Below are positions 54,000-63,127 of a stretch of 64,000 nt of DNA, one piece after another. The position numbers were made by a program, and so were the translations under genes. Every line of letters starts with the position of its first letter. Position 1 is the stretch's first letter. Source of the DNA: Sphingorhabdus sp. YGSMI21 (lineage in GTDB: Bacteria > Pseudomonadota > Alphaproteobacteria > Sphingomonadales > Sphingomonadaceae); contig NZ_CP022548.1 of the NCBI RefSeq assembly GCF_002776575.1, positions 573,001 to 637,000 of the forward strand, given 5' to 3'. A model generated the notes under the pieces. That model had not been told where the DNA came from. It saw only the letters and a list, made by a program, of their open reading frames with translations, and made no database searches.

Positions 54000-55199
54000 T
54001 TGGCAGATCACGACTCCGGTTCGAAAAAACCAGCGACCCAGGTTGTCACCGGGGGTCGCCAGAAAAATTGGACCGGAGCCGTTGTCAATCCGCCCGTATG
54101 GCGCGGCAGCACGCATCTTTATGACGATGTCGCCCACCTTCGGGAGGGCATGAAGTCCAATGACGACGGCCGTTTCTTTTACGGCCGCCGCGGTTCGCCG
54201 ACCCAATGGTCTCTGGCCGAAGCGCTGACGGAAATGGAACCCGGAGCCGCCGGGACCATGCTTTACCCGTCCGGTGTCGCTGCCATTTCCTGTTCGTTGC
54301 TTGCAGTGCTGGAACCCGGCGACGAAATTCTGCTCACCGACAGCAGCTATGACCCGAGCCGCAGTTTTGCCGATGCCTTTCTCAAACGCATGGGCATCAA
54401 GGCGCGCTATTATGATCCGGTGATCGGCGCCGATATTGCCAGCCTGTTCGGACCCGACACAAAAGCCATTTTGATGGAAAGCCCGGGCAGCCTGACCTTC
54501 GAGGTGCAGGATGTGCCCGCTATCTGCGAGGCGGCCAGCGCGGCGGGTATCGTCACCCTGCTCGACAATACCTGGGCGACTTCGCGCTTTTTTCCGGCGC
54601 TGGAACATGGCGTCGATATCGCGATTACCGCCGCGACAAAATATATTGTCGGCCATAGCGACGTGATGATGGGCGCGGTTACGACGCATAGCAAATATTG
54701 GACCCGGCTCCGCCGTACCGCCCAGCAACTGGGCCAAGTGGTCTCTCCTGATGACGCCTATCTGGCCGCACGCGGATTGCGGACGCTCGATGTCCGGCTG
54801 CGGCAGCATGAAGCCAGCGCTCTCCAAATAGCCTCCTGGCTGCAAGAGCGGCCGGAAGTCGGCCTGGTCCTCCACCCTGCTCTGCCCGATTGTCCCGGCC
54901 ACGATATATGGAAGCGGGATTTCAAAGGAGCATCGGGACTATTTTCATTCGAGCTTGCAGATGGCGACGACCAGTCGCGCGCCGCTTTCATCGATGCGCT
55001 CACCCTGTTCGGCATCGGCTACAGCTGGGGCGGTTTCGAAAGCCTTGCGCTGCCGGTCGATCCCGCCAAGCATCGGACCGCGACCAGCTGGACCGGAAAG
55101 GGTCCGCTGGTACGGCTGAATATCGGCCTGGAAGACCCGAACGATCTGATAGCGGACCTTGCCAAAGGCTTTGAACATTATCACAGTGCCAAGCCATGA
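54000..55199 (+). CDS. metC: cystathionine beta-lyase-like PLP enzyme
   Basis: A 399-residue gamma-family PLP enzyme of the Cys/Met metabolism group. The PLP lysine is in ITAATKYIVGHSDVMMG, with LLDNTWATSRFFPALEHG upstream (cofactor Asp) and SWGGFESLALP near the C-terminus (substrate Arg/Ser region). MetC converts cystathionine to homocysteine, pyruvate and ammonia. It starts at TTG (54000), the only start that keeps the family N-terminus. It overlaps the mscS gene by 4 nt (ATGA), so the pair is coupled. Confidence 0.92.
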   Translation: MADHDSGSKKPATQVVTGGRQKNWTGAVVNPPVWRGSTHLYDDVAHLREGMKSNDDGRFFYGRRGSPTQWSLAEALTEMEPGAAGTMLYPSGVAAISCSLLAVLEPGDEILLTDSSYDPSRSFADAFLKRMGIKARYYDPVIGADIASLFGPDTKAILMESPGSLTFEVQDVPAICEAASAAGIVTLLDNTWATSRFFPALEHGVDIAITAATKYIVGHSDVMMGAVTTHSKYWTRLRRTAQQLGQVVSPDDAYLAARGLRTLDVRLRQHEASALQIASWLQERPEVGLVLHPALPDCPGHDIWKRDFKGASGLFSFELADGDDQSRAAFIDALTLFGIGYSWGGFESLALPVDPAKHRTATSWTGKGPLVRLNIGLEDPNDLIADLAKGFEHYHSAKP

Positions 55200-56533
55200 T
55201 TGACCAAGCTCTGAAATATCTGGAAATGCTGGCTCCCGACACGCCGCGCAACGTCCAGTATATCGAGGGGGTCGTCGCTGCAGGGCTGGTCGCGATCGCC
55301 CTGACCCTGGGCTGGTATCTCAGCAAATATATCGGCCCCAAGCTGCGCCACCTGTGGGAAGCGCGCGCAGGCTACGAAAGCGAGCTGGCCGGCCGACGCA
55401 TCCGCGACATGACCCGGCGGGCCACGACGTTCATTCTGTGCGGCATTTTCCTCGCGTTCTACCCGTGGCATCTGATCGCCCAGGTGGTCTTTTCGCTCAC
55501 GATCGCGATAACTGTCGGCCTGTTCGCCAATGACTTGATCCGTGGCGTGCGGATGCCCAACTGGCTGGGCACCACAATCGGCCTCGCCCTGTTCGTGAGC
55601 ATCGGATCGGGTCTGGTCGGCGGCATCGAACCGATCACCCTGGCGCTGGACAAGGTGGGATTCGGCATTGGCTCGAGGCGGATATCTCTGCTCTGGATCG
55701 TCACACTGGCGATGACCGCCGTCATCCTGCTGGCGGTGGCCCGCGTGCTGATGAAGCTGGTGGCCTATATCATCAGCAACAGCGAACTCGACGGCGCCCA
55801 GAAAGTATTGGGACAGAAACTGGCCACCGTCGCGATATTGGCCGGGGCCTTTGTGCTCGGCCTCGACGTGGTCGGAATCGATCTCACCGCCCTGGCGGTC
55901 TTCTCCGGTGCCTTTGGTCTCGCCATCGGTTTCGGTATGCAGAAGACCATCGGCAACCTGATCGCCGGGATCATTCTGCTGATGGACCGTTCGATCAAGC
56001 CAGGGGACGTGATCGCGGTCGGCAATACATATGGCTGGGTCAACAAGATCGGCGTCCGGGCCGTCTCGGTGCTCACGCGCGAAGGCAAGGAACATCTGAT
56101 CCCGAACGAGGATCTGATGACGCGGGAAGTGGAAAACTGGTCCTATTCCAGCCCAAATGTGCGGATCAGCATCCCGGTCGGCGTATCCTACAATACCGAC
56201 ATGGATCAGGCGATTGATCTGATGAAGCAGGCCTGCGTCGACGTGCCGCGCGTGCTCAACCATCCCAAGCCGGTTGTCTGGATGCTCGAATTTGGCGACA
56301 ATAGCGTCAATTTCGAAATCCGCTGCTGGATCAAGGACCCGCAATCGGGCGTCGGAAATTTCAAGGCGGCGATCCTGAAACGCGTGTGGGACCTGTTCAA
56401 GGAACATGCCGTCGAAATCCCGTTCCCGCAGCGCGATGTCCATATCAAGTCGCTGCCGCAAGGCGGAACCGTCACGCTCGAAGCCGGATCAAAGCCTCTG
56501 GCCGCCCCGACAGAATCGAGTGCGGGCGACTAA
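55196..56533 (+). CDS. mechanosensitive ion channel (MscS family)
   Basis: A 445-residue MscS-type channel with about five or six membrane helices before the core. The pore helix is ALAVFSGAFGLAIGFGMQKTIGNLIAGIILLMD, followed by the beta domain SIKPGDVIAVGNTYGWVNKIGVRAVSVLTREGKEHLIPNEDLMTREVENWSYSS and a C-terminal alpha/beta part. It releases solutes on hypo-osmotic shock. The link with the upstream lyase is an ATGA overlap rather than a functional one. Length exceeds E. coli MscS (286), as in MscM-like forms with extra N-terminal helices. Confidence 0.93.
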   Translation: MIDQALKYLEMLAPDTPRNVQYIEGVVAAGLVAIALTLGWYLSKYIGPKLRHLWEARAGYESELAGRRIRDMTRRATTFILCGIFLAFYPWHLIAQVVFSLTIAITVGLFANDLIRGVRMPNWLGTTIGLALFVSIGSGLVGGIEPITLALDKVGFGIGSRRISLLWIVTLAMTAVILLAVARVLMKLVAYIISNSELDGAQKVLGQKLATVAILAGAFVLGLDVVGIDLTALAVFSGAFGLAIGFGMQKTIGNLIAGIILLMDRSIKPGDVIAVGNTYGWVNKIGVRAVSVLTREGKEHLIPNEDLMTREVENWSYSSPNVRISIPVGVSYNTDMDQAIDLMKQACVDVPRVLNHPKPVVWMLEFGDNSVNFEIRCWIKDPQSGVGNFKAAILKRVWDLFKEHAVEIPFPQRDVHIKSLPQGGTVTLEAGSKPLAAPTESSAGD

Positions 56534-56836
56534 AGAGACAGCCGAGAACCCATGGCCCGCACTCCCCGTGTCAGCCCGGTTGACGCTTTATTAGTCACCG
56601 ACACCCAAATCCGCCTAATTTTTAAGCGATCAAAAACAACTATGTGGCGCAAGTGCAACATTTCAGAATTATGTCATCTTTGCTGCCATATTCTTTCTTG
56701 TGCAGCGCAATAATATGGAGCAGCTTTCTTGGGCATGTTTAGAGACTGTTCGCGTTCGGGGCATCTGGCGCAATATAATAACAGCGGAAACAAAAAAGTA
56801 GGAGGGGCGATACGCATTAACGAGAAAGGGATTTCC
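56534..56836. other. 303-nt leader and promoter of the TorF porin gene
   Basis: It holds no gene. A perfect TATAAT lies at 56774-56779, about 63 nt before the start, but the -35 region 17-19 nt upstream is poor. AGGAGGGG at 56800-56807 looks like a strong ribosome site, yet the codon 3 nt after it is ATA (56810), in frame with the gene. The working site is more likely AAAGGG at 56825-56830. The remainder is AT-rich. Confidence 0.45.
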
Positions 56837-57616
56837 ATGCGCACGTCCAATAAAGCTAATCTTGGCGGAAAAGCCAAATCAACTGTTCTAGGCCTTTCGG
56901 CCATCTTGCTAGCCTCTACCGCTGCTCCAGCCTTGGCGCAGGACGCGGAAGAATCTGCCAGCCCGATCACGATTTCGGGCAACGCGGCAGTTACAAGTGA
57001 CTATCGCTTTCGCGGTGTTGCCCAGTCGGGCGGCGACGTAGCCATTCAGGGCGGTATCGATATCGGCCATGAAAGCGGCTTTTACATCGGCACCTGGGGA
57101 TCTTCGATCAACTTTGCCGGCGGTACAGAGCTTGACATCTACGGCGGCTGGTCCGGTGAGATCGCATCCGGCATTTCTGCCGATGTCGGCCTTCTCTATT
57201 ATTTCTACCCTGACGCCGGCGGCGTTGGCGGCGGTGCAACCGACTTCTTCGAGCCTTATGCATCGCTTTCGGCAACTCTCGGCCCGGTGGAAGCCACGGT
57301 TGGCGCAGCCTATGCCTGGGGCGGTCAAAGCGCTCTGGCGGATGAAGACAATATCTATCTTTACACCGACCTGAGCGCCGGCATTCCCGACACTCCAGTC
57401 ACCGTGAATGCCCATCTGGGCTATTCGGATGGCGACAGCTTCCTCAGCACGCTGCAAGGCTCCGACAGCAACTATATCGACTGGTCGCTGGGCGTCGATT
57501 ATGCAATCAGCGAAAACCTGACGCTGGGAGTGGCCTATACGGACACCGACGATTCCCCGGCACAGAAAGATTTCACCGACTCTGCATTCGTCTTCACTCT
57601 CGGCGTATCCTTCTAA
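56837..57616 (+). CDS. TorF-family putative porin
   Basis: A 259-residue outer-membrane protein with a signal peptide of about 35 residues ending ALAQ. It has the TorF/Gcw_chp opening ITISGNAAVTSDYRFRGVAQSGGDVAIQGGIDIGHESGFYIGTWGS, further strands ELDIYGGWSGEI and LTLGVAYTDTDDS, and a C-terminal FTLGVSF barrel strand ending in Phe. TorF is needed for outer-membrane transport in related bacteria, but the cargo here is unknown. The ATG at 56837 opens the signal peptide; an upstream frame to 56729 does not. Confidence 0.88.
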   Translation: MRTSNKANLGGKAKSTVLGLSAILLASTAAPALAQDAEESASPITISGNAAVTSDYRFRGVAQSGGDVAIQGGIDIGHESGFYIGTWGSSINFAGGTELDIYGGWSGEIASGISADVGLLYYFYPDAGGVGGGATDFFEPYASLSATLGPVEATVGAAYAWGGQSALADEDNIYLYTDLSAGIPDTPVTVNAHLGYSDGDSFLSTLQGSDSNYIDWSLGVDYAISENLTLGVAYTDTDDSPAQKDFTDSAFVFTLGVSF

Positions 57617-57643
57617 ATTCACAAATCGTCACGCTGAAACAAG

Positions 57644-57676
57644 GGGCCGCTCGGACAACCGGGCGGCCCTTTTTTT
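57644..57676. terminator. rho-independent terminator between convergent genes
   Basis: GGGCCGCTCGG (57644-57654) pairs with CCGGGCGGCCC (57659-57669) over an ACAA loop, followed by Ts to 57676 on the plus strand. It serves the porin. Its T-run overlaps the stop codon of the ABC ATPase on the other strand, where the opposite side lacks a good U-tract. Confidence 0.9.
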
Positions 57677-59222
57677 AGCTGGCGGCCACCAGCTTTCGCG
57701 TTGCCCGATGGCGGGGATGATCGATCACCCTCTGAACCGGCCCTGTTTCGACAATCCGGCCTTCTTCCATAACCGCGATCCGGTGGCACAATCGCCGCGC
57801 GGCAGCGATATCATGCGCAATGAACAGCAGGCTCAAACCGTTCGCGGCCTGCAGCCGCCGGAGCAACTGCAGGATCTCGGCTCCGACCAGCGGATCGAGC
57901 GCCGAGGTCGCTTCGTCCAGCACCAGAAGCCTGGGAGAGGCAATGATCGCTCGCGCAATCGCGACCCGCTGCGCCTGCCCGCCCGAAAGGCTGGCCGGTG
58001 TGCGGGCCAGAAACTCTTCCGCAAGATCGACCTCGGACAGCGCCTGGCGGGCCATTTCGCTCCGTTCGGCACGCGTCAGATCGGGTCGCAAGTTTTGCAA
58101 AGGCTCGGTCACGATATCGCCGACCCGCCATTGCGGATCAAGACTGGCGACCGGGTCCTGAAAGACCGGCTGGATCAGCCGGCGCATATCGAGATCGCGC
58201 TTGCGGCGCTCGGGCAGCGGCGCGCCCTCCCACAGGATTTTTCCTCTGGTCACCGGGCCGATGCCGGCAATCGCCCGCCCAAGCGTGGATTTTCCGGATC
58301 CGGAACCGCCGACGAGCGCCAGCGATTCGCCCTGTCCGATCGTGAGACCTGCTTCTGCCACCGCATGAATCGTGCCGCGACGCCAGCCGGGCCGGCGAAA
58401 TTCGACCCCGACATCTAGGGTTTCGAGCAACAGGTCGCCGGGCCGGCTGAGCTTCGGTGCCGCTTCGTCCAGACGCGGCGTGGCGGCGATCAGGCGCCGG
58501 GTATAATCTTCTGCTGCATGGGCGATGACTTCCCGAGTCGGGCCCATTTCCACCAGCCGCCCTTTTTCCATCACCACCAGTTGATCGGCATGGCCCTCGA
58601 CCGAGGCAAGGTCGTGACTGACCAGCAGCATCCCGAGTCCCTGTTCCGCGCGCAATGCGTCGAGCAGGTCCATGATCTCCTGGCGCAAGGAAGCATCCAG
58701 CGCACTGGTCGGTTCGTCGGCAATCAGCAATTTGGGATCATGGGCGATGGCCGCAGCAATCATCACCCGCTGGCGTTCGCCACCGGACAGCCGGTGCGGG
58801 AACTGGTCCAGTCGCTCGTCCGCCCGCGCGAGGCCGACCCGCTCCAGCTTTTGTGCCAGTTCCCGGCGCGACGGCCGTGCTGCTCCGGCCTGCATCGTCG
58901 CTTCCTGCAATTGCGCGCCAACAGACAAATGCGGTGTCAGTGCGGTCAGTGGCTGCTGAAATACGAAGCCAGCCAATCTGCGGCGAATATCACGCAGGTG
59001 GCCGGCATCCGTTGTGCGGAGGTCGACACCATCCAGCTTGATCGAACCGGCAGCGGTGCCCGGAGTCAGACCGAAGGGCGTCAGGCAGGTCAGGCTTTTC
59101 CCGGAACCGGACGCCCCGATGATCGCCGTGCATTTTCCCGCCTCGACAGTCAGGCTGACATCCTCGACCTGCCGCTTGCCCGCGATATCGACCGCCAGAT
59201 TACGGATTTCATAGAGGCTCAT
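57675..59222 (-). CDS. peptide-type ABC transporter ATPase, DppD-DppF fusion
   Basis: A 515-residue protein with two complete ABC domains in one chain. First: IIGASGSGKSLT, LSGGERQRV, LLIADEPTSALD. Second: LVGGSGSGKSTLGRAIAG, LSGGQAQRVAIARAI, LLVLDEATSALD. Each half resembles one of the two ATPases of oligopeptide/nickel importers (DppD and DppF); the fused form is known (e.g. YejF, GsiA). The start at 59222 gives an ATGA overlap with the permease gene. The three genes 57675-60932 form a transporter with no binding protein nearby. Confidence 0.93.
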   Translation of the reverse strand: MSLYEIRNLAVDIAGKRQVEDVSLTVEAGKCTAIIGASGSGKSLTCLTPFGLTPGTAAGSIKLDGVDLRTTDAGHLRDIRRRLAGFVFQQPLTALTPHLSVGAQLQEATMQAGAARPSRRELAQKLERVGLARADERLDQFPHRLSGGERQRVMIAAAIAHDPKLLIADEPTSALDASLRQEIMDLLDALRAEQGLGMLLVSHDLASVEGHADQLVVMEKGRLVEMGPTREVIAHAAEDYTRRLIAATPRLDEAAPKLSRPGDLLLETLDVGVEFRRPGWRRGTIHAVAEAGLTIGQGESLALVGGSGSGKSTLGRAIAGIGPVTRGKILWEGAPLPERRKRDLDMRRLIQPVFQDPVASLDPQWRVGDIVTEPLQNLRPDLTRAERSEMARQALSEVDLAEEFLARTPASLSGGQAQRVAIARAIIASPRLLVLDEATSALDPLVGAEILQLLRRLQAANGLSLLFIAHDIAAARRLCHRIAVMEEGRIVETGPVQRVIDHPRHRATRKLVAAS

Positions 59223-60007
59223 GAGAAACGGTCTCTCAGCCGTTCGCCCTCTATCGTCAGGCACACCAGGATCAGCACCAGCAAGCCGCCGGGCAGCAGC
59301 AGGCCGAGCGGAGCCATATCCATGTCATCGGCGCCTTCCTTGACCAATATGCCGAGCGAAGTCAGCGGCTCCTGCACGCCCAGTCCGAGGAAGGAGAGGA
59401 AGCTCTCAACCATCACCACCTGCGGCACGGTCAGCATCAGATAGGCGAGAGCGACGCCCGCGATATTGGGTAATATATGGCGTATCATAATCGTAATGGA
59501 GGGGGTCCCGGCCGCCTCCGCCGCGAGGATGAAGGGCCTTTGTTTCAGCGCCATCACCTGCCCCCGCACCACCCGCGCCATGGTCAGCCATTCGACCAGC
59601 CCGATACCGACGAAGACCAGCAGGATCGAGCGTCCGAACACCACCATCAACAGGATCACGATGAACATGAAGGGCAGCGCATAGAGACCATCGACGATCC
59701 GCATCATCAGCTCGTCGACCCTGCCGCCGATCCAGCCCGCGGTTGCGCCCCAGGCGATGCCCACGACCAGCGACACCAGCGCCGCCGCCATCGCCACCAT
59801 CAGGGTGATCCGGGTGCCCGCTGCCAACCGCGCCAGGCGATCCCGGCCGATGTCATCGGTGCCGAATATATGCGATCCGCTGAAGGCCGGCGCGCGGACA
59901 GCATCCCAGTCGATCTGGTCATAGCTCCAGGGCAGAAGGAACGGCAGCAACAGCGCCAGAGCGGCAATCAGCAGCACCAGAGCAAGCGGGAAATGCCGTC
60001 TCAGCAT
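59219..60007 (-). CDS. peptide-type ABC permease (DppC/YejE-like)
   Basis: A 262-residue inner-membrane permease with about five or six helices and an N-terminal LVLLIAALALLLPFLLPW anchor. It carries GSHIFGTDDIGRDRLARLAAGTRITLMVAMAAALVSLVVGIAWGATAGW and the EAA loop region EAAGTPSITIMIRHILPNIAG that docks with the ATPase. It matches OppC-family permeases. Its start is 4 nt after the other permease gene and its stop overlaps the ATPase start by 4 nt. Confidence 0.92.
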   Translation of the reverse strand: MLRRHFPLALVLLIAALALLLPFLLPWSYDQIDWDAVRAPAFSGSHIFGTDDIGRDRLARLAAGTRITLMVAMAAALVSLVVGIAWGATAGWIGGRVDELMMRIVDGLYALPFMFIVILLMVVFGRSILLVFVGIGLVEWLTMARVVRGQVMALKQRPFILAAEAAGTPSITIMIRHILPNIAGVALAYLMLTVPQVVMVESFLSFLGLGVQEPLTSLGILVKEGADDMDMAPLGLLLPGGLLVLILVCLTIEGERLRDRFS

Positions 60008-60011
60008 GCGC

Positions 60012-60932
60012 TCAGCCCTCCCGCATTCTGGGGTCGAGCCAGCCGTAGATCAGGTCGGCAAACAGATTGAACAATATGATCAGCGCGGCGTAGAGCGTGA
60101 CCACACCGAGCACGAGCGGATAGTCGCGGTTGAGCGCGCCCTGGACAAAATAGCGGCCAAGCCCCGGCAGTCCGAAGACGGTTTCCACCACCACGGCCCC
60201 GGTCAGCAGCCCTGCCGCCGCCGGACCAAGATAGCTGGCGACGGGAACGAGAGCGGGCCGAAGGCCATGTTTGAACAGGATTTTCACCTCGGGCAGTCCC
60301 CGCGCCCGCGCTGTGCGGATATGATCCTGCTTGAGCACGCTCGCCAGACCGGCGCGGGTCAGTTTGGCAATCGCCCCCGACACCGGCAGCGCCAGGGCGA
60401 CGACCGGCATGATCAGCCAGGCCGCGCCCTGTCCCGTTCCCGATACCGGCAGCAAGCCGAGCCACAGACCAAAGAACAGCGCCAGCGCGGGTCCGGTGAC
60501 AAAGGTCGGCAGCGCGGTTGCGACCGTTGCCAGCATCATGATCGTCTTGTCCGCAGCCTGCCCGGCCCGCACGGCAGCAAACAGGCCGGCCGTCACCCCG
60601 ATCATCAGTGCCAGCACTATCGCCAGCCCTCCGAGCGTTAGCGAAATCGGCAGCCCCTGCGCGATCAGTTCCGATACGGTAAAATCGCGATAGACCAGCG
60701 AAGGTCCGAAATCTCCCTGGACCAGCCGCGAAATATAGAGCCAGGCCTGCTCCCAGAGCGGCCGGTCCAGACCATAAGCCTGTTGCAAGGCCGCCTGCGT
60801 CGCCGGATCGAGCGGGCGTTCCCCGTCAAACGGTCCACCGGGCGCCAGCCGCATCAGAAAGAAGGACGCCAAGATGATCACCAGCAGCGTCGGTATGGCC
60901 GTCATCAGCCGCCGGGTGATCAGGGCAAGCAC
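60012..60932 (-). CDS. peptide-type ABC permease (DppB/YejB-like)
   Basis: A 306-residue inner-membrane permease opening LITRRLMTAIPTLLVIILASFFLMRLAPGGPFD, the typical OppB/DppB start. Also seen are YGLDRPLWEQAWLYISRLVQGDFGPSLVYRD and the EAA loop ARARGLPEVKILFKHGLRPALVPVA. It starts at GTG (60932); an internal ATG at residue 10 is an alternative. It follows the epoxide hydrolase stop by 6 nt on the same strand, so the hydrolase may lead this operon. Confidence 0.92.
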   Translation of the reverse strand: MLALITRRLMTAIPTLLVIILASFFLMRLAPGGPFDGERPLDPATQAALQQAYGLDRPLWEQAWLYISRLVQGDFGPSLVYRDFTVSELIAQGLPISLTLGGLAIVLALMIGVTAGLFAAVRAGQAADKTIMMLATVATALPTFVTGPALALFFGLWLGLLPVSGTGQGAAWLIMPVVALALPVSGAIAKLTRAGLASVLKQDHIRTARARGLPEVKILFKHGLRPALVPVASYLGPAAAGLLTGAVVVETVFGLPGLGRYFVQGALNRDYPLVLGVVTLYAALIILFNLFADLIYGWLDPRMREG

Positions 60933-60938
60933 CTGCCG

Positions 60939-62084
60939 CTAGAGCTCCATCCCGGCAAAACAGCTGCGCACTTCCTGCACGAACAGTTCCGGCACTTCCA
61001 TCGCCGCGAAATGGCCGCCCTTCTCGGGCTCTCCCCAATAGCGCAAGTTCCGGAATCGTTGCTCCGCCCAGCGGCGCGAAGGGGTGATGATTTCGTGCGG
61101 GAAAATGCTGCAACCGGAGGGGATGGTGACCGGATCGACATTGGGCGCGCCGAAGCTTTCACGGTACAGGCGCGCCGAGGAAGCGCCCGCATTATTGAGC
61201 CAGTAGATCATCACATTGTCGAGCAGACGGTCGCAGTCGAAATTCTCGTCCGGCGCCTTGGCATCCTCTGCCCAGCCCTGGAATTTCTCCATGATCCAGG
61301 CCATCTGACCGACCGGGGAATCGGCCAGGCCATAGCCCAGGGTCTGCGGCCGGGTCCGCTGGATTTCCGCATAGCCGGCCCCCTGCTCCTGATAGACCGC
61401 AAAATGGGCCAGCGACGCCTGCTCTTCGGGGGTCAGGCTGGCCATCATCTCGTCCGACGGTGGTCCAACGACCACCAGATTGACATGCACGCCGGCACAA
61501 TGGCCGAGATTTTGTGCGCCGATCACCGAGGTCACCATACCGCCCCAGTCGCCGCCCTGGGCGAAATAGCGGTCATAGCCGAGGCGGGTCATCAGGCTGT
61601 CCCACGCCTGCGCGATTTTTTCCAGCCCCCATCCGATCGTGGTTGGCTTGCCGGAAAAACCATATCCGGGCAGCGATGGCATCACCAGATGATAGGCATC
61701 TTTCGCCTCCCCGCCATGCGCCACCGGATCGGTCAAAGGACCGATCACCTCCATGAACTCGACAATCGAACCCGGCCAGCCATGCGTCATCAACAAAGGC
61801 CGCGCGTCAGGCTCCGGCGAGCGTATATGCATGAAGTGAATATCAACGCCGTCAATCTCGGTTAGATAGTGGTTATATTGATTGAGTTCCTGCTCGCAGC
61901 GCCGCCAGTCGTAGCTGGTCCGCCAATGTTCGACGACGGTTTTCACATAGTCGAGCGGGATGCCCTGCGACCAGTCATCAACCGGCTCCGGATCGGGCCA
62001 GCGTACATGCCGCAACCTTATGTCGAGATCGTCCAGTGCCGTCTTCGGGATATCGATTTCAAAATCTCTGATGTCGTCGGTCAC
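60939..62084 (-). CDS. epoxide hydrolase (EHN-type alpha/beta hydrolase)
   Basis: A 381-residue epoxide hydrolase with the N-terminal EHN domain (IRLRHVRWPDPEPVDDWSQGIPLDYVKTVVEHW) and the alpha/beta hydrolase core: oxyanion motif HGWPGS, nucleophile Asp in AQGGDWGGMVTS, base His near the C-terminus in EKGGHFAAMEVPE. It opens epoxides to diols. No signal peptide. It precedes the ABC permease gene by 6 nt, which hints at uptake and conversion of one substrate; no substrate is evident. Confidence 0.92.
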   Translation of the reverse strand: MTDDIRDFEIDIPKTALDDLDIRLRHVRWPDPEPVDDWSQGIPLDYVKTVVEHWRTSYDWRRCEQELNQYNHYLTEIDGVDIHFMHIRSPEPDARPLLMTHGWPGSIVEFMEVIGPLTDPVAHGGEAKDAYHLVMPSLPGYGFSGKPTTIGWGLEKIAQAWDSLMTRLGYDRYFAQGGDWGGMVTSVIGAQNLGHCAGVHVNLVVVGPPSDEMMASLTPEEQASLAHFAVYQEQGAGYAEIQRTRPQTLGYGLADSPVGQMAWIMEKFQGWAEDAKAPDENFDCDRLLDNVMIYWLNNAGASSARLYRESFGAPNVDPVTIPSGCSIFPHEIITPSRRWAEQRFRNLRYWGEPEKGGHFAAMEVPELFVQEVRSCFAGMEL

Positions 62085-62181
62085 AAACTATCCTCTTCCT
62101 GTCCGTTCGCCCTGATCTTGTCGCCGGGCGAATTCTCCATCCTTGTCTGATTCCGACAACCCGGAATTGACCACATTCCTC

Positions 62182-63051
62182 CTACATCGTCGGAACCGGC
62201 ACTTCGCCCGAATAGTCGTAAAATCCCTTGCCCGTCTTGCGGCCCAGCCAGCCGGCTTCGACATATTTCGTCAGAATTGGCGCGGGGCGATATTTCGGGT
62301 CGCCAAAGTCATTCTGCAGCACGCGCAGTATCTCCAGCAACGTGTCCAGCCCGATCAGATCTGCCAGAGTGATCGGCCCCATCGGGTGGCCGAGACCAAG
62401 CTGCACGCCGCGGTCGATATCTTCCATCGACGCCGTGCCTTCGCCGAGCGCGAAGAAGGCCTCGTTGAGCATCGGCAGCAGGATGCGGTTGACGACGAAA
62501 CAGGGCGAATCCTTGGCCATGACCGGGGTCTTGCCAACGGCCTTGGCAAAATCACTCGCCATGGCTGCCGTCTGGTCGCTGGTTGCAAGCCCGCGGATGA
62601 CTTCGACCAGCCCCATCAACGGCACCGGATTGAAGAAATGCACGCCGACAAAGCGCGACGGGTCTTTCACCGACTGCGCCAGCCGGGTGATCGAAATCGA
62701 TGAGGTATTGCTCGCCAATATCGCCTGATGGCCCAGAACTTCCGACGCTGCTGCAAAAATCTGGCGCTTGATTTCCTCGCGCTCGGTGGCGGCTTCAATG
62801 ATGATGTCGGCATTGGCCATCGGGTCAAGCTGGACGATGGGCTCGATACGACCCAGCGCCGTTTCAGCGGCCTGCTGCTCGATCTTTTCCTTGTCCACCA
62901 GCCGTGCCAGTTGCTTGGCAATACCGGCCTTGCTCCGTTCGGCAATCTCCATGCTGACATCCGACAGATAGACATGATAGCCTGCCTGAGCCGAAACCTG
63001 CGCGATACCGGCGCCCATTTGTCCCGATCCGATAATACCAATTGCTTTCAT
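62182..63051 (-). CDS. 3-hydroxybutyryl-CoA dehydrogenase
   Basis: A 289-residue L-3-hydroxyacyl-CoA dehydrogenase, using NAD in the Rossmann motif [18 protein letters not shown]. It has the substrate/catalytic segment [38 protein letters not shown] and a C-terminal domain with [24 protein letters not shown]. Size and motifs match stand-alone Hbd/PaaH enzymes of butyrate, polyhydroxybutyrate or phenylacetate routes. The start at 63051 has AAGGG about 7 nt upstream; a longer frame to 63087 is less likely. No other beta-oxidation gene adjoins. Confidence 0.94.
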   Translation of the reverse strand: MKAIGIIGSGQMGAGIAQVSAQAGYHVYLSDVSMEIAERSKAGIAKQLARLVDKEKIEQQAAETALGRIEPIVQLDPMANADIIIEAATEREEIKRQIFAAASEVLGHQAILASNTSSISITRLAQSVKDPSRFVGVHFFNPVPLMGLVEVIRGLATSDQTAAMASDFAKAVGKTPVMAKDSPCFVVNRILLPMLNEAFFALGEGTASMEDIDRGVQLGLGHPMGPITLADLIGLDTLLEILRVLQNDFGDPKYRPAPILTKYVEAGWLGRKTGKGFYDYSGEVPVPTM

Positions 63052-63127
63052 ATCATGCCCTTCATGCTGTTCGATGTGTTTGAACAAGCCACTAGCGATT
63101 GTCGGCCAAACTGGCTAGATTGCAATT

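Noticed and set aside
55181..56461. Minus-strand frame of 426 codons opposite the MscS gene
   Set aside because: Shadow of the channel gene; composition is dominated by Asp, His, Arg and Gln, as in other antisense frames here.
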